Assembly (NCBI GenBank): GCA_016906335.1
Contig: JADEYG010000012.1
Span: forward strand, 992,501-1,056,500
Direction: 5' to 3'
Source of the DNA: Novakomyces olei
Lineage: Eukaryota > Ascomycota > Novakomycetes > Novakomycetales > Novakomycetaceae
Length of the DNA stretch: 64,000 bases
The notes beneath the pieces were generated by a model. That model made no database searches. It was not told the DNA's origin and saw only the letters and a list, made by a program, of their open reading frames with translations. Below, one piece after another: positions 25,826-36,042 of the stretch. Made by a program: the position numbers and the translations under genes. How positions within the stretch are numbered: the first letter of the stretch is position 1; each line of letters starts with the position of its first letter.

Positions 25826-26231
25826 CTATGGAACGGCCTTCAGTAGATCGTAAAATTGTCCAACGGGCAGACCAAAAATCGTTGTGTAAATGAATGAGTC
25901 AAACACCAATCCACCCACGTCACGCCCACTGAATCCGGTCTTAAATTTTAGCTGCGAAAACCAGAGCTGATTTGGGTTTTGTAGTATAGCAATATTGGCA
26001 TTTGACTTGGAGTTTATTACAAGACCGATCTGCGTCTGAGAAAAAAGCAAACTTTTATAGCGCAGACACGCCGGCCGTCTCATCATCTAGCTGCTTCCTG
26101 TCTACGTATCGCCAGTTTGTACAAGTGTTTCTGACATACATTAAACCACTCTCTAAAACAGAAGGCAAACATGCGCAAGACGGAATATTTAATTTATTAA
26201 AACAGCGACAAGATTCGTCACACTGAGACAT
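25826..26231 (-). CDS. Candidate 123-residue protein (weak)
   Basis: A possible two-exon gene on the minus strand: 26231-26070 (54 codons, begins MSQCDESCRCFNKLNIPSC) and 26035-25826 (69 codons plus stop, ends GQFYDLLKAVP), joined in phase over a 34-nt intron. The first exon is Cys-rich (seven Cys in 38 residues). No family was recognised and the putative intron lacks a good branch site; it also holds a TATAAAAG that could instead be a promoter element for a shorter transcript. It may be chance. Confidence 0.22.
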
Positions 26232-26543
26232 TCATTAAGCAAACGAAATCCCAAAAGGTGGCGAATCTATCATCTACAGAGATGGTAATATCTAATGAAA
26301 ATACCTTTACATTTATTGCACGCAAGCCAAAGACGTAAATGTGCTACTTAATTTATTTGTCAAGTAATAGCACGAAGGGAAAGAGTGACGAGGAGAAAGA
26401 AATATAACTTTTGATATACATAAACAATGATGCACAATTCGTGTTGCGCCGTGGTTGAGCTGTATATTTTTGCTTCCATAGTGTAAAGTATGAAAAAAGT
26501 CAGGTCTTGAACGGCTCAGCTCTGACTGATCAGCTCTGACTGC

Positions 26544-29357
26544 TCAGCTCTGGCGCTGAAGCTGGACGACTGTGCTATTATAATCGCCCAGTAAACTATA
26601 TTGCAGTCCGTAATTCATAAGAGTCGATCCTGTATACGCCTGGCCGCCGTCAACGGTGTACGAGGCCGACGGATCCAAGCCCTGCAAGCGGATACGCGGA
26701 ACGCTATTGTCCACATTAGCACGCAGCTGGTAGTAGAAGAGCACGGCCTGTGAGGCGTCGGGAGAGACAAAAAGAACGGCAGGCCAATTAGATTCTTCAG
26801 GCAGACTGAGCCTGTACAAATCTCCATTGAGAATTAGAGGGCTAATGGACTCTGCCAGGGCAATCAGGCCAGGCAATTCCACTCGTTCATCGGCCGACAA
26901 TTCTTCAGGGTTAAGCTCGAGTCCAAAGGAGCCGCCCATCATAGCCACGTGGCCACGGAACTGGATAGAGATATTTCGGCCCGTCTGTTGATTCGGGATG
27001 GCAGAGACATGGGCTCCCATAGCACTTGGCGGGTAGACCAATGACGTACCGAGCTGAATAGCAATGCGCTCAGCAGCGTCCGTATCATCAGAGGTCCAGA
27101 CTTGTGGGAAGTACTGCAAGATTCCAGGGTCAAAGCGGCCACCGCCAGAAGCACAGCCTTCCCACAGCACGTTGGGGTAACGAGCAGTCAGATTACTAAA
27201 GACGTGGTAGATTCCGAGCATATACTCGTGGTCAGTGCTGGGCGAGGGCATCTCGTGGCTTCCACGGTTATGGTCCCATTTAACATAAGTGATGTTGCCA
27301 CTGTCGAGGATACTGCTGACAGAGTCGATAATAAACTCTTGCACTTGCGGAAGAGCGACATTAAGGACAAGCTGGTTACGGCGGAGTGTGTGCGGGTACG
27401 ACCCGGCCTGCAGAACCCAGTCAGGGTGTTCGTGGTAGAGCGTAGAGTTAGGGTTAACCATCTCGGGCTCCATCCAGATTCCAAACCGCAGGTGCGTTGA
27501 AGAATTACTGGCAGTAAGGGCACTTACGTTACTCGCCAAGGGACCAAGTCCATTGGGGAATTTGGCACGATTAGCCTGCCAGTCTCCGAGTCCTGCAGTG
27601 TCGTTCAGTCGTGGGTATTCGTTGCCAAACCAGCCATCATCCACAACCAGCAGTTTCACTCCTAAAGCTGCTGACTCCTGGGCCAGACGGTAGACACTGC
27701 TCTCGTTGATATTGAAGCTCAAGCCTTCCCAACTGTTGAGCAAAGCAGGTCGGTCACTAGTGGCAAATCTGCTAGTGATCAAGTGCTCACGGTACAGCCG
27801 GTGGAAGAGCCGGGACATGCCTCCGATACCGTTGGCCGAGTACACAGAGACACACTCTGGTGACGTCAGAGTGCTGCCGGGAGCAAGATTCCACGATAAT
27901 TGCTCCGGGTTGAGGCCCACAAGAGCTCGCGTGAAACCCTGAGAGCCCTTCTCCACTTGCACAGCAAAGGAGCCAGTGTAAACCAGAGAAAATCCCCATG
28001 CCTCGCCCTGCGCCTCGTTGGTTGAGGGCGAAACAATGGAAAGGAAGGGATTGTGCAAGTGGGAGGAGAAGCCCGTGCTGCTCGAGAATCTGGATAGTGA
28101 GTATAAATTGCGCAAATAAACATTGAGCAATTAAACATTGAGCAATTAAACATTGAGCAAATAAGCATTGAGCAAATAAACATTGGGCAATTAAACATTG
28201 AGCAAATAAACATTGAGCAAATAAACATTGAGCAAATAAACATTGAGCAAATAAACATTGAGCAAATAAACATTGAGCAAGTAAAAAACAGAATCTACAA
28301 GAGTAGAATACAAAATGTACGGCCTTACCCCTGTGATCCATAGATGATTGAAGACCTCTGCGGATGGGCCTCACGCGCCCAATCGCCATGTAGGCTGATC
28401 ATATCGAGATCGGTGTAGGGAAAATCAAAACTCAAGCTGGCGAGTGCCTCGACGGTGATATTTCCTTGGCCCTGGTTGGTGACACTGACGCTGCGTACAA
28501 TAGCATCGTATTGAGGAAAGATAGAATACGACAAATTTGCCGCCACTGAGCTGTACTGGTCCCACAGACTAATGATGAGGGTAGTGACGTCACGAGCCTC
28601 GCCATAGGTGGCAGGCAGCCCAGGCAGATCAGGTTTGCCTTCGACGATATGGTACGATTGGTAAGCGAATTGAGAGACAGTGTAGCCCTCTGATTGCCGA
28701 ATACGCACTGCAGGCGTACGGAAATCTCCGCGACCTTGGTCGGGAAACTCACGGCGAATACGGCCGGGCAGGCCTACCCACCCATTGACAGTCGGAGGCA
28801 CTTCCTCGGGGACACTGCCCGTCAGGGGACCACCATAGTGGTCGCTGATGAGATCGCCCGTACTCGGATCAACGTGGAAGTGGTACGACAAATGCACTCC
28901 GTGCAATGCAAAGCTCGTGCCATTGACAACCACAGCTGCAATAGTTAGAATATGATTAGGAGATTGTGCATTCAGATACTATGAGCACCCGATTAATTGG
29001 ACGAAAATTGTAAGAAAATTGTACGGAAATCGAACGAAAATTGAACTAAAATTGAACTAAAAATGTACGAAAAAAATTGCAAGGATCAATAGATCGGCAA
29101 GGGCAGGCGACGGACAAACATGATCAAGGACAGAATAGGCGGATAGAAGCCCGCGGAGTCAAGCATGCATTGCAAACAAAAGCATCTAAATCTCATCCAC
29201 TGCCAACCCCCAAGCAGTTGTCCAAAGCCAAGGTAAAAGTCTCTAAACGCCCAAATACAGTCATACCGCTCCCATTGTATCCCTGAGCAGAGACGCAAGT
29301 CAGCCCCGTCAGCAGGGTGACTACTGCGAGCGCTAAGCGCCGAACAAGACCAGTCAT
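26544..29357 (-). CDS. Secreted GH36 alpha-galactosidase
   Basis: Hydrolyses terminal alpha-1,6-galactosyl bonds (melibiose, raffinose, galactomannan). Exons on the minus strand: 29357-29267, 28935-28329 and 28089-26544, about 747 residues, the usual GH36 eukaryotic length. A signal peptide is clear ([20 protein letters not shown], cut near SAQG). The N-terminal beta domain has NGTSFALHG and [10 protein letters not shown]. The TIM-barrel motifs are [10 protein letters not shown], the nucleophile Asp in YVKWDHN and the acid/base Asp in WTSDDTDA. Many N-glycosylation sequons are present. The second intron is nearly all a 15-bp minisatellite. Upstream are a TATA box and a CreA/Mig1-like GCGGGG, which fits glucose repression, by inference. 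Catalytic residues appear intact. Confidence 0.94.
28106..28285. repeat. 15-bp minisatellite inside GH36 intron
   Basis: Twelve tandem copies of CATTGAGCAAATAAA (plus strand), the first degenerate and the rest differing mainly at one or two bases. The array fills three quarters of the 239-nt intron 28090-28328. Confidence 0.95.
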
Positions 29358-29398
29358 TTCGTAGTTACCAGGCGCAAGATGCCTGCAGCATTGGCTCC

Positions 29399-29405
29399 AT
29401 ATATA
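29399..29405 (-). promoter_or_regulatory. TATA box of GH36 gene
   Basis: TATATAT on the minus strand, about 42 bp upstream of the ATG at 29357; close, so a short leader or a slightly downstream start would be expected. Confidence 0.35.
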
Positions 29406-29490
29406 GCTGCTCTGCATGGCCGCCTCAGTGTGACAGACGTAATAACCCGCAAATTACCCGAAATGAAATATACAGTATATGGGATAATAT

Positions 29491-29497
29491 CCCCCGC
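29491..29497 (-). promoter_or_regulatory. CreA/Mig1-like site
   Basis: Minus-strand GCGGGGG, matching the SYGGRG consensus of fungal carbon-catabolite repressors, ~135 bp upstream of the alpha-galactosidase start. Short motif, so weak alone; the target gene makes it plausible. Confidence 0.3.
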
Positions 29498-30040
29498 ATC
29501 CCATTAAGGCAAAGACCCCTCACTGGGAGAACGTTCCATACCCGTTTTTGGCACTATACTGCTCGCGTAAGACGCTAGTATAAGACCGCATAAATTTAAG
29601 CAACATCTCCCCGAGGACGACGTCATTTCGGACGCGTGAGAACGCTGAAACGTGTCTCTGTGGGGTCGCCAATTTTAAAATTACAATTCTACACACCTCA
29701 CGCGCCGAGATCGGTGTTTAGATGACATTCCGAGGAAAGAACGGGTTTGCCGACCTCCATTTGGGTTCGCGTGCATGCGCATTTGCACATAGAGTGCTTA
29801 TTAATAGACTCGTTTAGCACATGTAAACATTGTTTCGCACACGTGCATTGAAACGTGCGCACGTTGCCTCCGCATTCGGCTGTTACACCAACTGCCGATC
29901 TGCGCTTGGCACAATATCCCACAGTAGAAATGTTCTATCACTGTCGCTTTTGTATTACGATTCCCCGCTAATTTCGTGTGACCGTTACGACTAGGCCAAA
30001 TCGGTAATTTAATCGAGCGGGCGGGTGAGCCGATTATTCG

Positions 30041-30100
30041 AGATTATTTTAGATTATTTTAAATTATTTTAGATTATTTTAAATTATTTTAGATTATTTT
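30041..30100. repeat. Six phased A/T decamers
   Basis: Six consecutive 10-bp units (AGATTATTTT or AAATTATTTT) with no spacing error. The 10-bp period matches the DNA helical repeat, so this stretch is expected to be intrinsically curved or nucleosome-disfavouring. Confidence 0.9.
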
Positions 30101-30507
30101 TAGTATGTGCGACATCAAAGTGGAAGTATCACCGACCACCGAGCTGAAGGTTAACGCTCTCGGACGGAAATGGAATGTAAACATACTCTGGAGACGAATG
30201 CTGCTATTTATTATTAATGGCCGACTGCCGTTATTGTGATGATGATCTAAGCGAGCATACGCTATTAGCGCAAGAATTCTAAATCTGTACTCGAATGGCC
30301 ATTTAATGATTAATTTAGTTCAATCCCCTGTTAATTTTATTTCATTCTATTTTATTTCATTCTACTACATCTTTTCAGTTCTCTTATTGAAGCCTAAAGA
30401 CGATGGTTACGTGATCAGGAACCCTGTATCACAAACGGGTCTGCATCAAACTTATCTGCTCAAAGTCGACTAGTCTTTATATAAAAAGAAGAGTTGTTCA
30501 ATTTTTA

Positions 30508-33500
30508 TCACAAAAGAAGAGCATCCAGCCGGCTTACATGCTCGACGAGACTGGCTGGCACTCGGAACTCGACGGCAGATGTAAGCATTACAAGCTGGCG
30601 GCTTCGATTCCGGAGCCGCTTCAATTGTTCTGCCGACCCCGCGTCTCCAAAAGTGGCATTGCGTAATTGCTGAGCTCGCTGAGTTATACTTTGCATGGCC
30701 AAAACAAGGAGCCCGGGAATCAGTCGGGCGACATTCTCATTCAGGCTCGTGTATTCGAGGCCTCGTCGCCTTATAGCAGAGGCCTCGTCCGTCTCCAGCG
30801 GAAGCAAATTCGCCTTATCCAGCGTCTAGATATTAGAACCAAGTCATCAAAAAAAAAGAAAGAAAAAAAAATAAACTGATTTAAATCATAGCTTGAATTG
30901 TCAAAATGAGAACGACAACAAATTGAATAAAAAAAAATCCTGTCAAGCAAGCAATAACCTGGAAACTAAGAATAACCCAATAAACCAAACTAGATACATA
31001 AAAATTCTCGACTCACTTCTAAAACGCCGATATAATTGCCATTGTTGTACAGCTGGTACGCGTCTGCCACAACCAGCAAAGTGCTACAAGCTGATTTTGC
31101 TTGAGGGGAAACGCGGGCCAATATGGCCGAATTGCCTGCGTACATGGCCTGCATACTGCGAGCCAGACTCAAAGGCCCCTCGGCGGCATTGAGAGAGAGA
31201 GTCCCTCCTTCGTCAGCGGCTCGTAAAAGTTCGGGAACGAGCAGTGCACTTCCCAATGCCTGATTGACCAGTATGTAAACCGTGTTGTACTCTTCTGACA
31301 AATGGTACAGCAAAACTGCATCTGACAGTCTTCCATCCCTCTCTGCCCGCTCTGCTGCCTGATGAGATACTGATTTTAAAAAGGCGCGTTCATCCGCCAC
31401 TCCGAAATGAGCAATCTTTCGCTCTAAAAGGCCAGGAATTCGGGATCCATCAGCCCGAACGTCGCCCAGTAGTCCGGCAAAATCACGTGTCTCCAGAATC
31501 AAATCACGAAGGGCAGATAGGGCTAGTGTTGCAGCAGCGAACGGAGCCGAATTATCGGGTTTACGGTCGCCAAAGATCGTCTTGGATCTGCTCGACTGAG
31601 CCGAGACTAATTCCCTTCCTGCTTGCCCTCGGCGCATGCAGATACAGCTCAAGTAATCGACAGCAAGTTCAGGATCTGCTTGCTGGAATCGAGCAGTAAA
31701 CGTTGTAATCAATCGGCCATAGTTTAATGCTGTCACTCCGTCCTCTTCTCCAGGCACAGTGACCAGCAGGTCTGGAACGGCAGCATTGGGTGCCATTCTG
31801 AGCAGACCATAATTGGCTAGAGCGATTGCATAATGTACAGCATCCGTAGGGTGATACGCGTAAATATAATGAATAGCACGTTCAAACTGACCGGAAAGTA
31901 GGAGTACGTGTAGGTAGACACATGGGTTAGATCCGAAAGGATTGAAATGAGCAGCTCCAAAGGCAACTAGCCGTCGTTGCACGTCTAATAATGTGTAGCG
32001 TTCGTGTAAATGATCGTCCTGTTGAGGCTGTTCATTGACCAGCATGAGCTGAAGCCACATATAGTCCTCAGTCAGGGGCAATATTTCCGGCAGTGAAGGC
32101 CGTTGCAGTTCGCAACGGCCGATAATCTTGTAAAGGCCCCATTTGTAGGGGTCCAAGTCTTGCTGGAAACGTAATTTTTGTGAAAATTCGGTGTGCAATC
32201 TATCGCTCAGTTGCCGGGGTAACCGTTGCCCCGAACTGGCATAGGCACGAATGTAAGCAGGAAAAGACCTATCAATACTCTCAAACCAGTCCTGATGCTC
32301 AACGCACCAATCAGCGGCTTCTTGCAAATTACCAGAGCGGAGCAAATAAAAAACAAGCGCCCATACTGGGACATTGTTTACCAGCTCCAAGTGTGGAAGA
32401 GTCCATTGGCCATTACGGAACAGTGTAACGCGTAAATAGCCCAGCACTTTGTTCAGCACTGAGGGAACACCTCCAACCCGTGCCTGGTGCATGTTGGCCA
32501 CTACTGTTGCCTCTATATTGCTATAGTATTGCTGCTCCAAGAACCGTTTGGCTCCGTCTATAATAAACTGTCTTACGCGTACACCCGCTGGGTCGTTTGT
32601 CCCGGTCTTTCCATACCCCTCGGCCAGTTCGTCGATGGAAAGTTGGGTTGCTCTACCGCCAGCATCATCGCCTACGATACTAATGAGCATATCCCATGCA
32701 GCATTAAGCTGAGTCGATCTCACATCCGTACTCGAGTGCGGCGAAGCTGCTCTCATTTCAGCGCACAGCTTTATCGGCTCATTGCGCAATCGCCGCTCTG
32801 TAAATTTGCGTATAACTGCTCCATAACACGTCTGTGCTCGGACCTCGGCCACACTGCTCGCAATGTTACTTTCAACCTTTTCAAAGCTATCAAGCGTCTC
32901 AAGCTTGCCGACCTTCTCAATAGGCACCGCAGTGTCAGCAAACCCTTCAAGCCTCTCCGGCTGCTCTTCCTCTACGTCATTATCCTTGCGCTGAACTAGC
33001 TGCTGTCGCCGACGATCCCAAACACGGGCAGTATTTTGGGCGAGAAACGCGTCAAATCCGCGGTTGCTTTGTTCAATGGTATCTTGAATCGAGTTCAAAA
33101 TGCTTTGCGCCTTTCTTAGCCGTAAGAATCCCTCAACATCGGTATCGGCTACACTGCGCGAAGTCACTTCGTACAATGGTCGCAAATGGATCTGTTCAAT
33201 ATCCCGTTGAGTCTGGCCCGCATTGACCCCACTTCCAGCAAGTAAATAGTGGGCTTTTGTAAAATCTGACGGAGCTGGCTCATTGGCCACCTTGAACCGT
33301 TTGGTCTCCCTCTCGAATTGGTCCAGGCCAAACTGTAACTGCGGCAACTGTGGTTGTAACAGTTCCTGCGTCAGTTTTCGTGACTGTTCCAAGATTTCTG
33401 CTAGAGACGAGTAGACCGAGCTTTGAGTTTCCGCAGCGTTTACAGAGTCACCGACCTCAGTTCCCACGCCGGGTTTGCCGGGTTGGATCGGCACAGGAGC

Positions 33501-33515
33501 CGGAATTGCAGACAT
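30508..33515 (-). CDS. NIC96: Nucleoporin Nic96/Nup93
   Basis: Scaffold nucleoporin of the inner ring of the nuclear pore. Two exons on the minus strand: 33515-31017 (833 codons) and 30825-30508 (105 codons plus stop), about 938 residues, joined over a 191-nt intron that restores VLETLDKANLLPLETDE. The N-terminal part is predicted coiled coil (SVYSSLAEILEQSRKL), the part that recruits the Nsp1 complex. The rest is alpha-solenoid with family landmarks such as PVWALVFYLLRSGNLQEAADW, VYLHVLLLSGQFERAIHYIY and DAVHYAIALANYGLLR. Yeast Nic96 is 839 residues. The ATG at 33515 was chosen because the frame upstream runs into an (AAT)n microsatellite that is unlikely to be coding. Confidence 0.93.
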
Positions 33516-33613
33516 TCTGCTCTCAATCAGAGTGGCAGTCTGTGCGTACGGACGTCCTTGTAAATAAAGTATGCGTAAATTTGTTACATATTCTAATATA
33601 TCCTGTTTACATA

Positions 33614-33696
<83 letters not shown>

Positions 33697-34073
33697 GGTC
33701 GCGACACATTTAAAAGCATTCTATGTATTTCGAGTGCTCTGCCTATATTCCACCATCTCTGTGAAAGTCTCTATATCATTACAAGTAGTACATTTGAGGA
33801 ATAAAAGACATACACGATTAGAGAATTCTATGGGCAAGAGCGCCTCTTGCTGCCAAATTTTATATTCATTTTATTTCTGACGCTTCTATATACATTTAAT
33901 CCCAGGCATCTCGTTCAATCGAGCCAATTTTCAATGGCTGCCTTGCGAAAACATCAATGAAAAAAGTTGGAAATAATACGAAAACAATTAATACGGAAAA
34001 AGTTAGCCCAAGAGAAGAGAAAAAGAGAGTGTTGTTGATATCCAAAATCCCAGTATATGATAGTCGCAGCAGA
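33516..34073. other. Intergenic, NIC96 promoter
   Basis: Contains the ATT microsatellite and the 3' flank of the bHLH gene. No gene seen. Confidence 0.55.
33614..33694. repeat. (ATT)27 trinucleotide microsatellite
   Basis: An uninterrupted run of about 27 ATT units, 100-180 bp upstream of the NIC96 start. Read in one frame it would encode poly-Asn, but it lies before the likely ATG. Confidence 0.97.
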
Positions 34074-34892
34074 CTAGCCTGCGCCTGTATCTAACGCATC
34101 TTCCAACAACTTTATTTGGTGTTGTACTAGCTCCATGTACTGCACTGTAGAAAGTAAGACCTCGCTTTTGCTAATACTAGCAGCTCCACGGACTGCTTTC
34201 AATCGTCTAAGAGCGGGTACAAGCTGCTGCAGCTCGTGGAATCCAGTTTTTATAAGGTTACGCCGGCGCTGCTCTGAATAAATGTGATTAGCCCTTTTTT
34301 GTTCCTCTGTAAGCAATTCTCTTCGTAAAATATCTCTTGAACCGGCAGCGCTCTCCTCCTCCTTATCGTCTGTTCTTGAACCTGATCGAGACAAGGGCGC
34401 TTTTCTTACTCGGGGGGCAAGCCTCGTTGACGATGTATCAGCATTAAATGTACGACTATTGTTTTCTCCTTCACATTTCACTTCTGCTCTTTTGCTGTCA
34501 CGTCCTGCATTCTCATCAATTACAATTTCATCTCCTTTTCTCCGCTCTTTTAACGTCGGCTCTAGACTATCATCCGCCTGTCGTGTCCTTTTTCCAGTAG
34601 CAACTCTCCCATCGGAAAACCTTCTTTCGTGAGGTGTCCCTCCCTCCGAAAATCTGCCTCTATCAGATTTGTTATCTACGGCCCAGTGTGATGGGTCTGC
34701 ATCGACAGAACTTGACCTTTTCGGCCAGACGGGAGATACCTCTGGTGGCTGTAGTAAAAAGCTCGTATCCTCAGCGATCCGATCGAGAAAGTTTGAGAAT
34801 ACAATACTCTCTTGTTCTGTTAAAAGCGTTCCACCATAGTTTGTGTCCAGCGGAGGCGGTGATGGTGGTGAGGGCACAGTGTCAAAAGACAT
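34074..34892 (-). CDS. Ino4-like bHLH transcription factor
   Basis: Single exon, about 272 residues from the ATG at 34892 (an in-frame upstream ATG at 34958 exists). The N-terminus is Pro-rich (VPSPPSPPPLD) followed by LLTEQESIVFSNFLDRIAED. The middle ~130 residues are polar, Arg/Glu/Ser-rich and likely disordered. The bHLH region is C-terminal: basic part LTEEQKRANHIYSEQRRRNL with the E-box-contacting His-Glu-Arg arrangement, helix 1 IKTGFHELQQLVP, loop, helix 2 SKSEVLLSTVQYMELVQHQI. The stretch KRANHIxSEQ(K/R)RR is characteristic of yeast Ino4 and its relatives, which control phospholipid genes as heterodimers. In filamentous fungi this type has other roles, so targets are not assigned. Confidence 0.82.
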   Translation of the reverse strand: MSFDTVPSPPSPPPLDTNYGGTLLTEQESIVFSNFLDRIAEDTSFLLQPPEVSPVWPKRSSSVDADPSHWAVDNKSDRGRFSEGGTPHERRFSDGRVATGKRTRQADDSLEPTLKERRKGDEIVIDENAGRDSKRAEVKCEGENNSRTFNADTSSTRLAPRVRKAPLSRSGSRTDDKEEESAAGSRDILRRELLTEEQKRANHIYSEQRRRNLIKTGFHELQQLVPALRRLKAVRGAASISKSEVLLSTVQYMELVQHQIKLLEDALDTGAG

Positions 34893-36042
34893 CTTGTACT
34901 GTAAACAATAAACGTCGTATATTAAATTGATGGTACACACGCAAAATTCCAGTAGCAAATAGTACTTAAAAAACCAGTAGGCGCCTCGCTGCTTCTTTAC
35001 CCCGAATGAGTTTGATACTGATATCGTTTGTGTCTGTGTACTTGAATTTCTAAATTCTTCCTTTTTGACAAAATATTCTGTACGCGACTATGCAAGCCTT
35101 TGTGTTGCAATCATTGCGTACGTTGGACCGTGAACGAAATTGGCCATGAAGCTTTGCAGAGGATCAGGAGCGGCAGTGCCGAATTTCAGGAGAATTTGCC
35201 TTAGCCAACGGTCCCTGCCCGGCAGGGACAGAGGAGATCGATTAGGCTAGAAACTCTTTCCAACTGCTCGACTATTTGTCGTAAACCGACGATATATTCA
35301 GAGCCACAAAGCTTCCGTCTGCTATGCTCTGCGATATCTGCCTTTGTCGCTTATTGGCGCACTACAGTTGGCACTTGTATTAGACACTGAATGGCTAAAA
35401 AGTGCCGACCATTTTCATGTGCCACTTCGTGCAATTAAGTAATCTGACGTTAGAATATCACAAAGTGGTAATTAATCTCTGGAGGTTTTGCACCGTGTTC
35501 CTTGGAACATCCTATTTGATTTCGAATTATATAATATTGAACCTTTTACTCACCTTCTATTCTGGCATATAAAATGGGTTTGAAATATTAAAATAAATAT
35601 ATAGATAAATTTAAATAACTTTAAATTTAAATCAATAAGAAATATTTTAAATTAATTTAAACTATTTAATATATAAAAATATATAGACATAAATTTGATT
35701 TATTTAAAATTAATACTTTTTGTTCATCTAGCCAAGGGTTTAAAAGGTAGCAAAACCCTTTGCTGTGCAGGTAATAGTCGTAGACGGCCTCACTCTCGAC
35801 TCTATTCTTCACGCTCATCTATGGAGATTCCGTACATCGCGTAAAGTGCCTTTGAAGCTATACAAATAAACGAAAAAGCTATGTTCAGCATTCGTTTATC
35901 CGTCATTTGTGGTATCCTACCAGGATGACCACACGCTGCACTTGTAAACATATCGACCGTACATGCATTTTGGTTGCTATCATACTTCAATTCATTAATC
36001 ACAAGGAAACCGTGAGGGCATCGCCAACATCTACTTCCAGAT
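34893..36042. other. Intergenic, bHLH gene promoter
   Basis: Contains a 19-bp hairpin at 35211-35229 and a strongly AT-rich block at about 35575-35720 with many TTTAAAT motifs. Both strands carry frames near 35802-36137, but neither is convincing. Confidence 0.5.
35211..35229. repeat. GC-rich 19-bp inverted repeat
   Basis: GTCCCTGCC C GGCAGGGAC: two perfect 9-bp arms around one base, 320 bp upstream of the bHLH start in otherwise AT-rich DNA. Could bind a dimeric factor or form a hairpin in RNA. Confidence 0.6.

Larger units (their letters stand above)
29358..30507. other. Intergenic, GH36 promoter and NIC96 3' flank
   Basis: Over 1 kb with no well-supported gene. It holds the GH36 promoter elements, an ACGTCA half-CRE near 29620, and the phased A/T decamer array at 30041-30100. 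Confidence 0.5.

Noticed and set aside
27787-28389. Repetitive frames (AQCLF or MFICS repeats) over the GH36 intron
   Set aside because: These arise from the 15-bp minisatellite, whose length is a multiple of three and so keeps every frame open; the array is inside a well-supported intron.
30104-30471. Possible two-exon small gene on the plus strand beginning MCDIKVEVSPTTELKVN
   Set aside because: The only good donor (after AAT at about 30175) does not splice in phase to the best acceptor (TTTTCAG near 30378); an in-phase join needs a poor acceptor. No family match.
33516-33719. Poly-Asn N-terminal extension of Nic96
   Set aside because: The poly-Asn comes from reading through the ATT microsatellite; the ATG at 33515 starts a normal-looking N-terminus after it.
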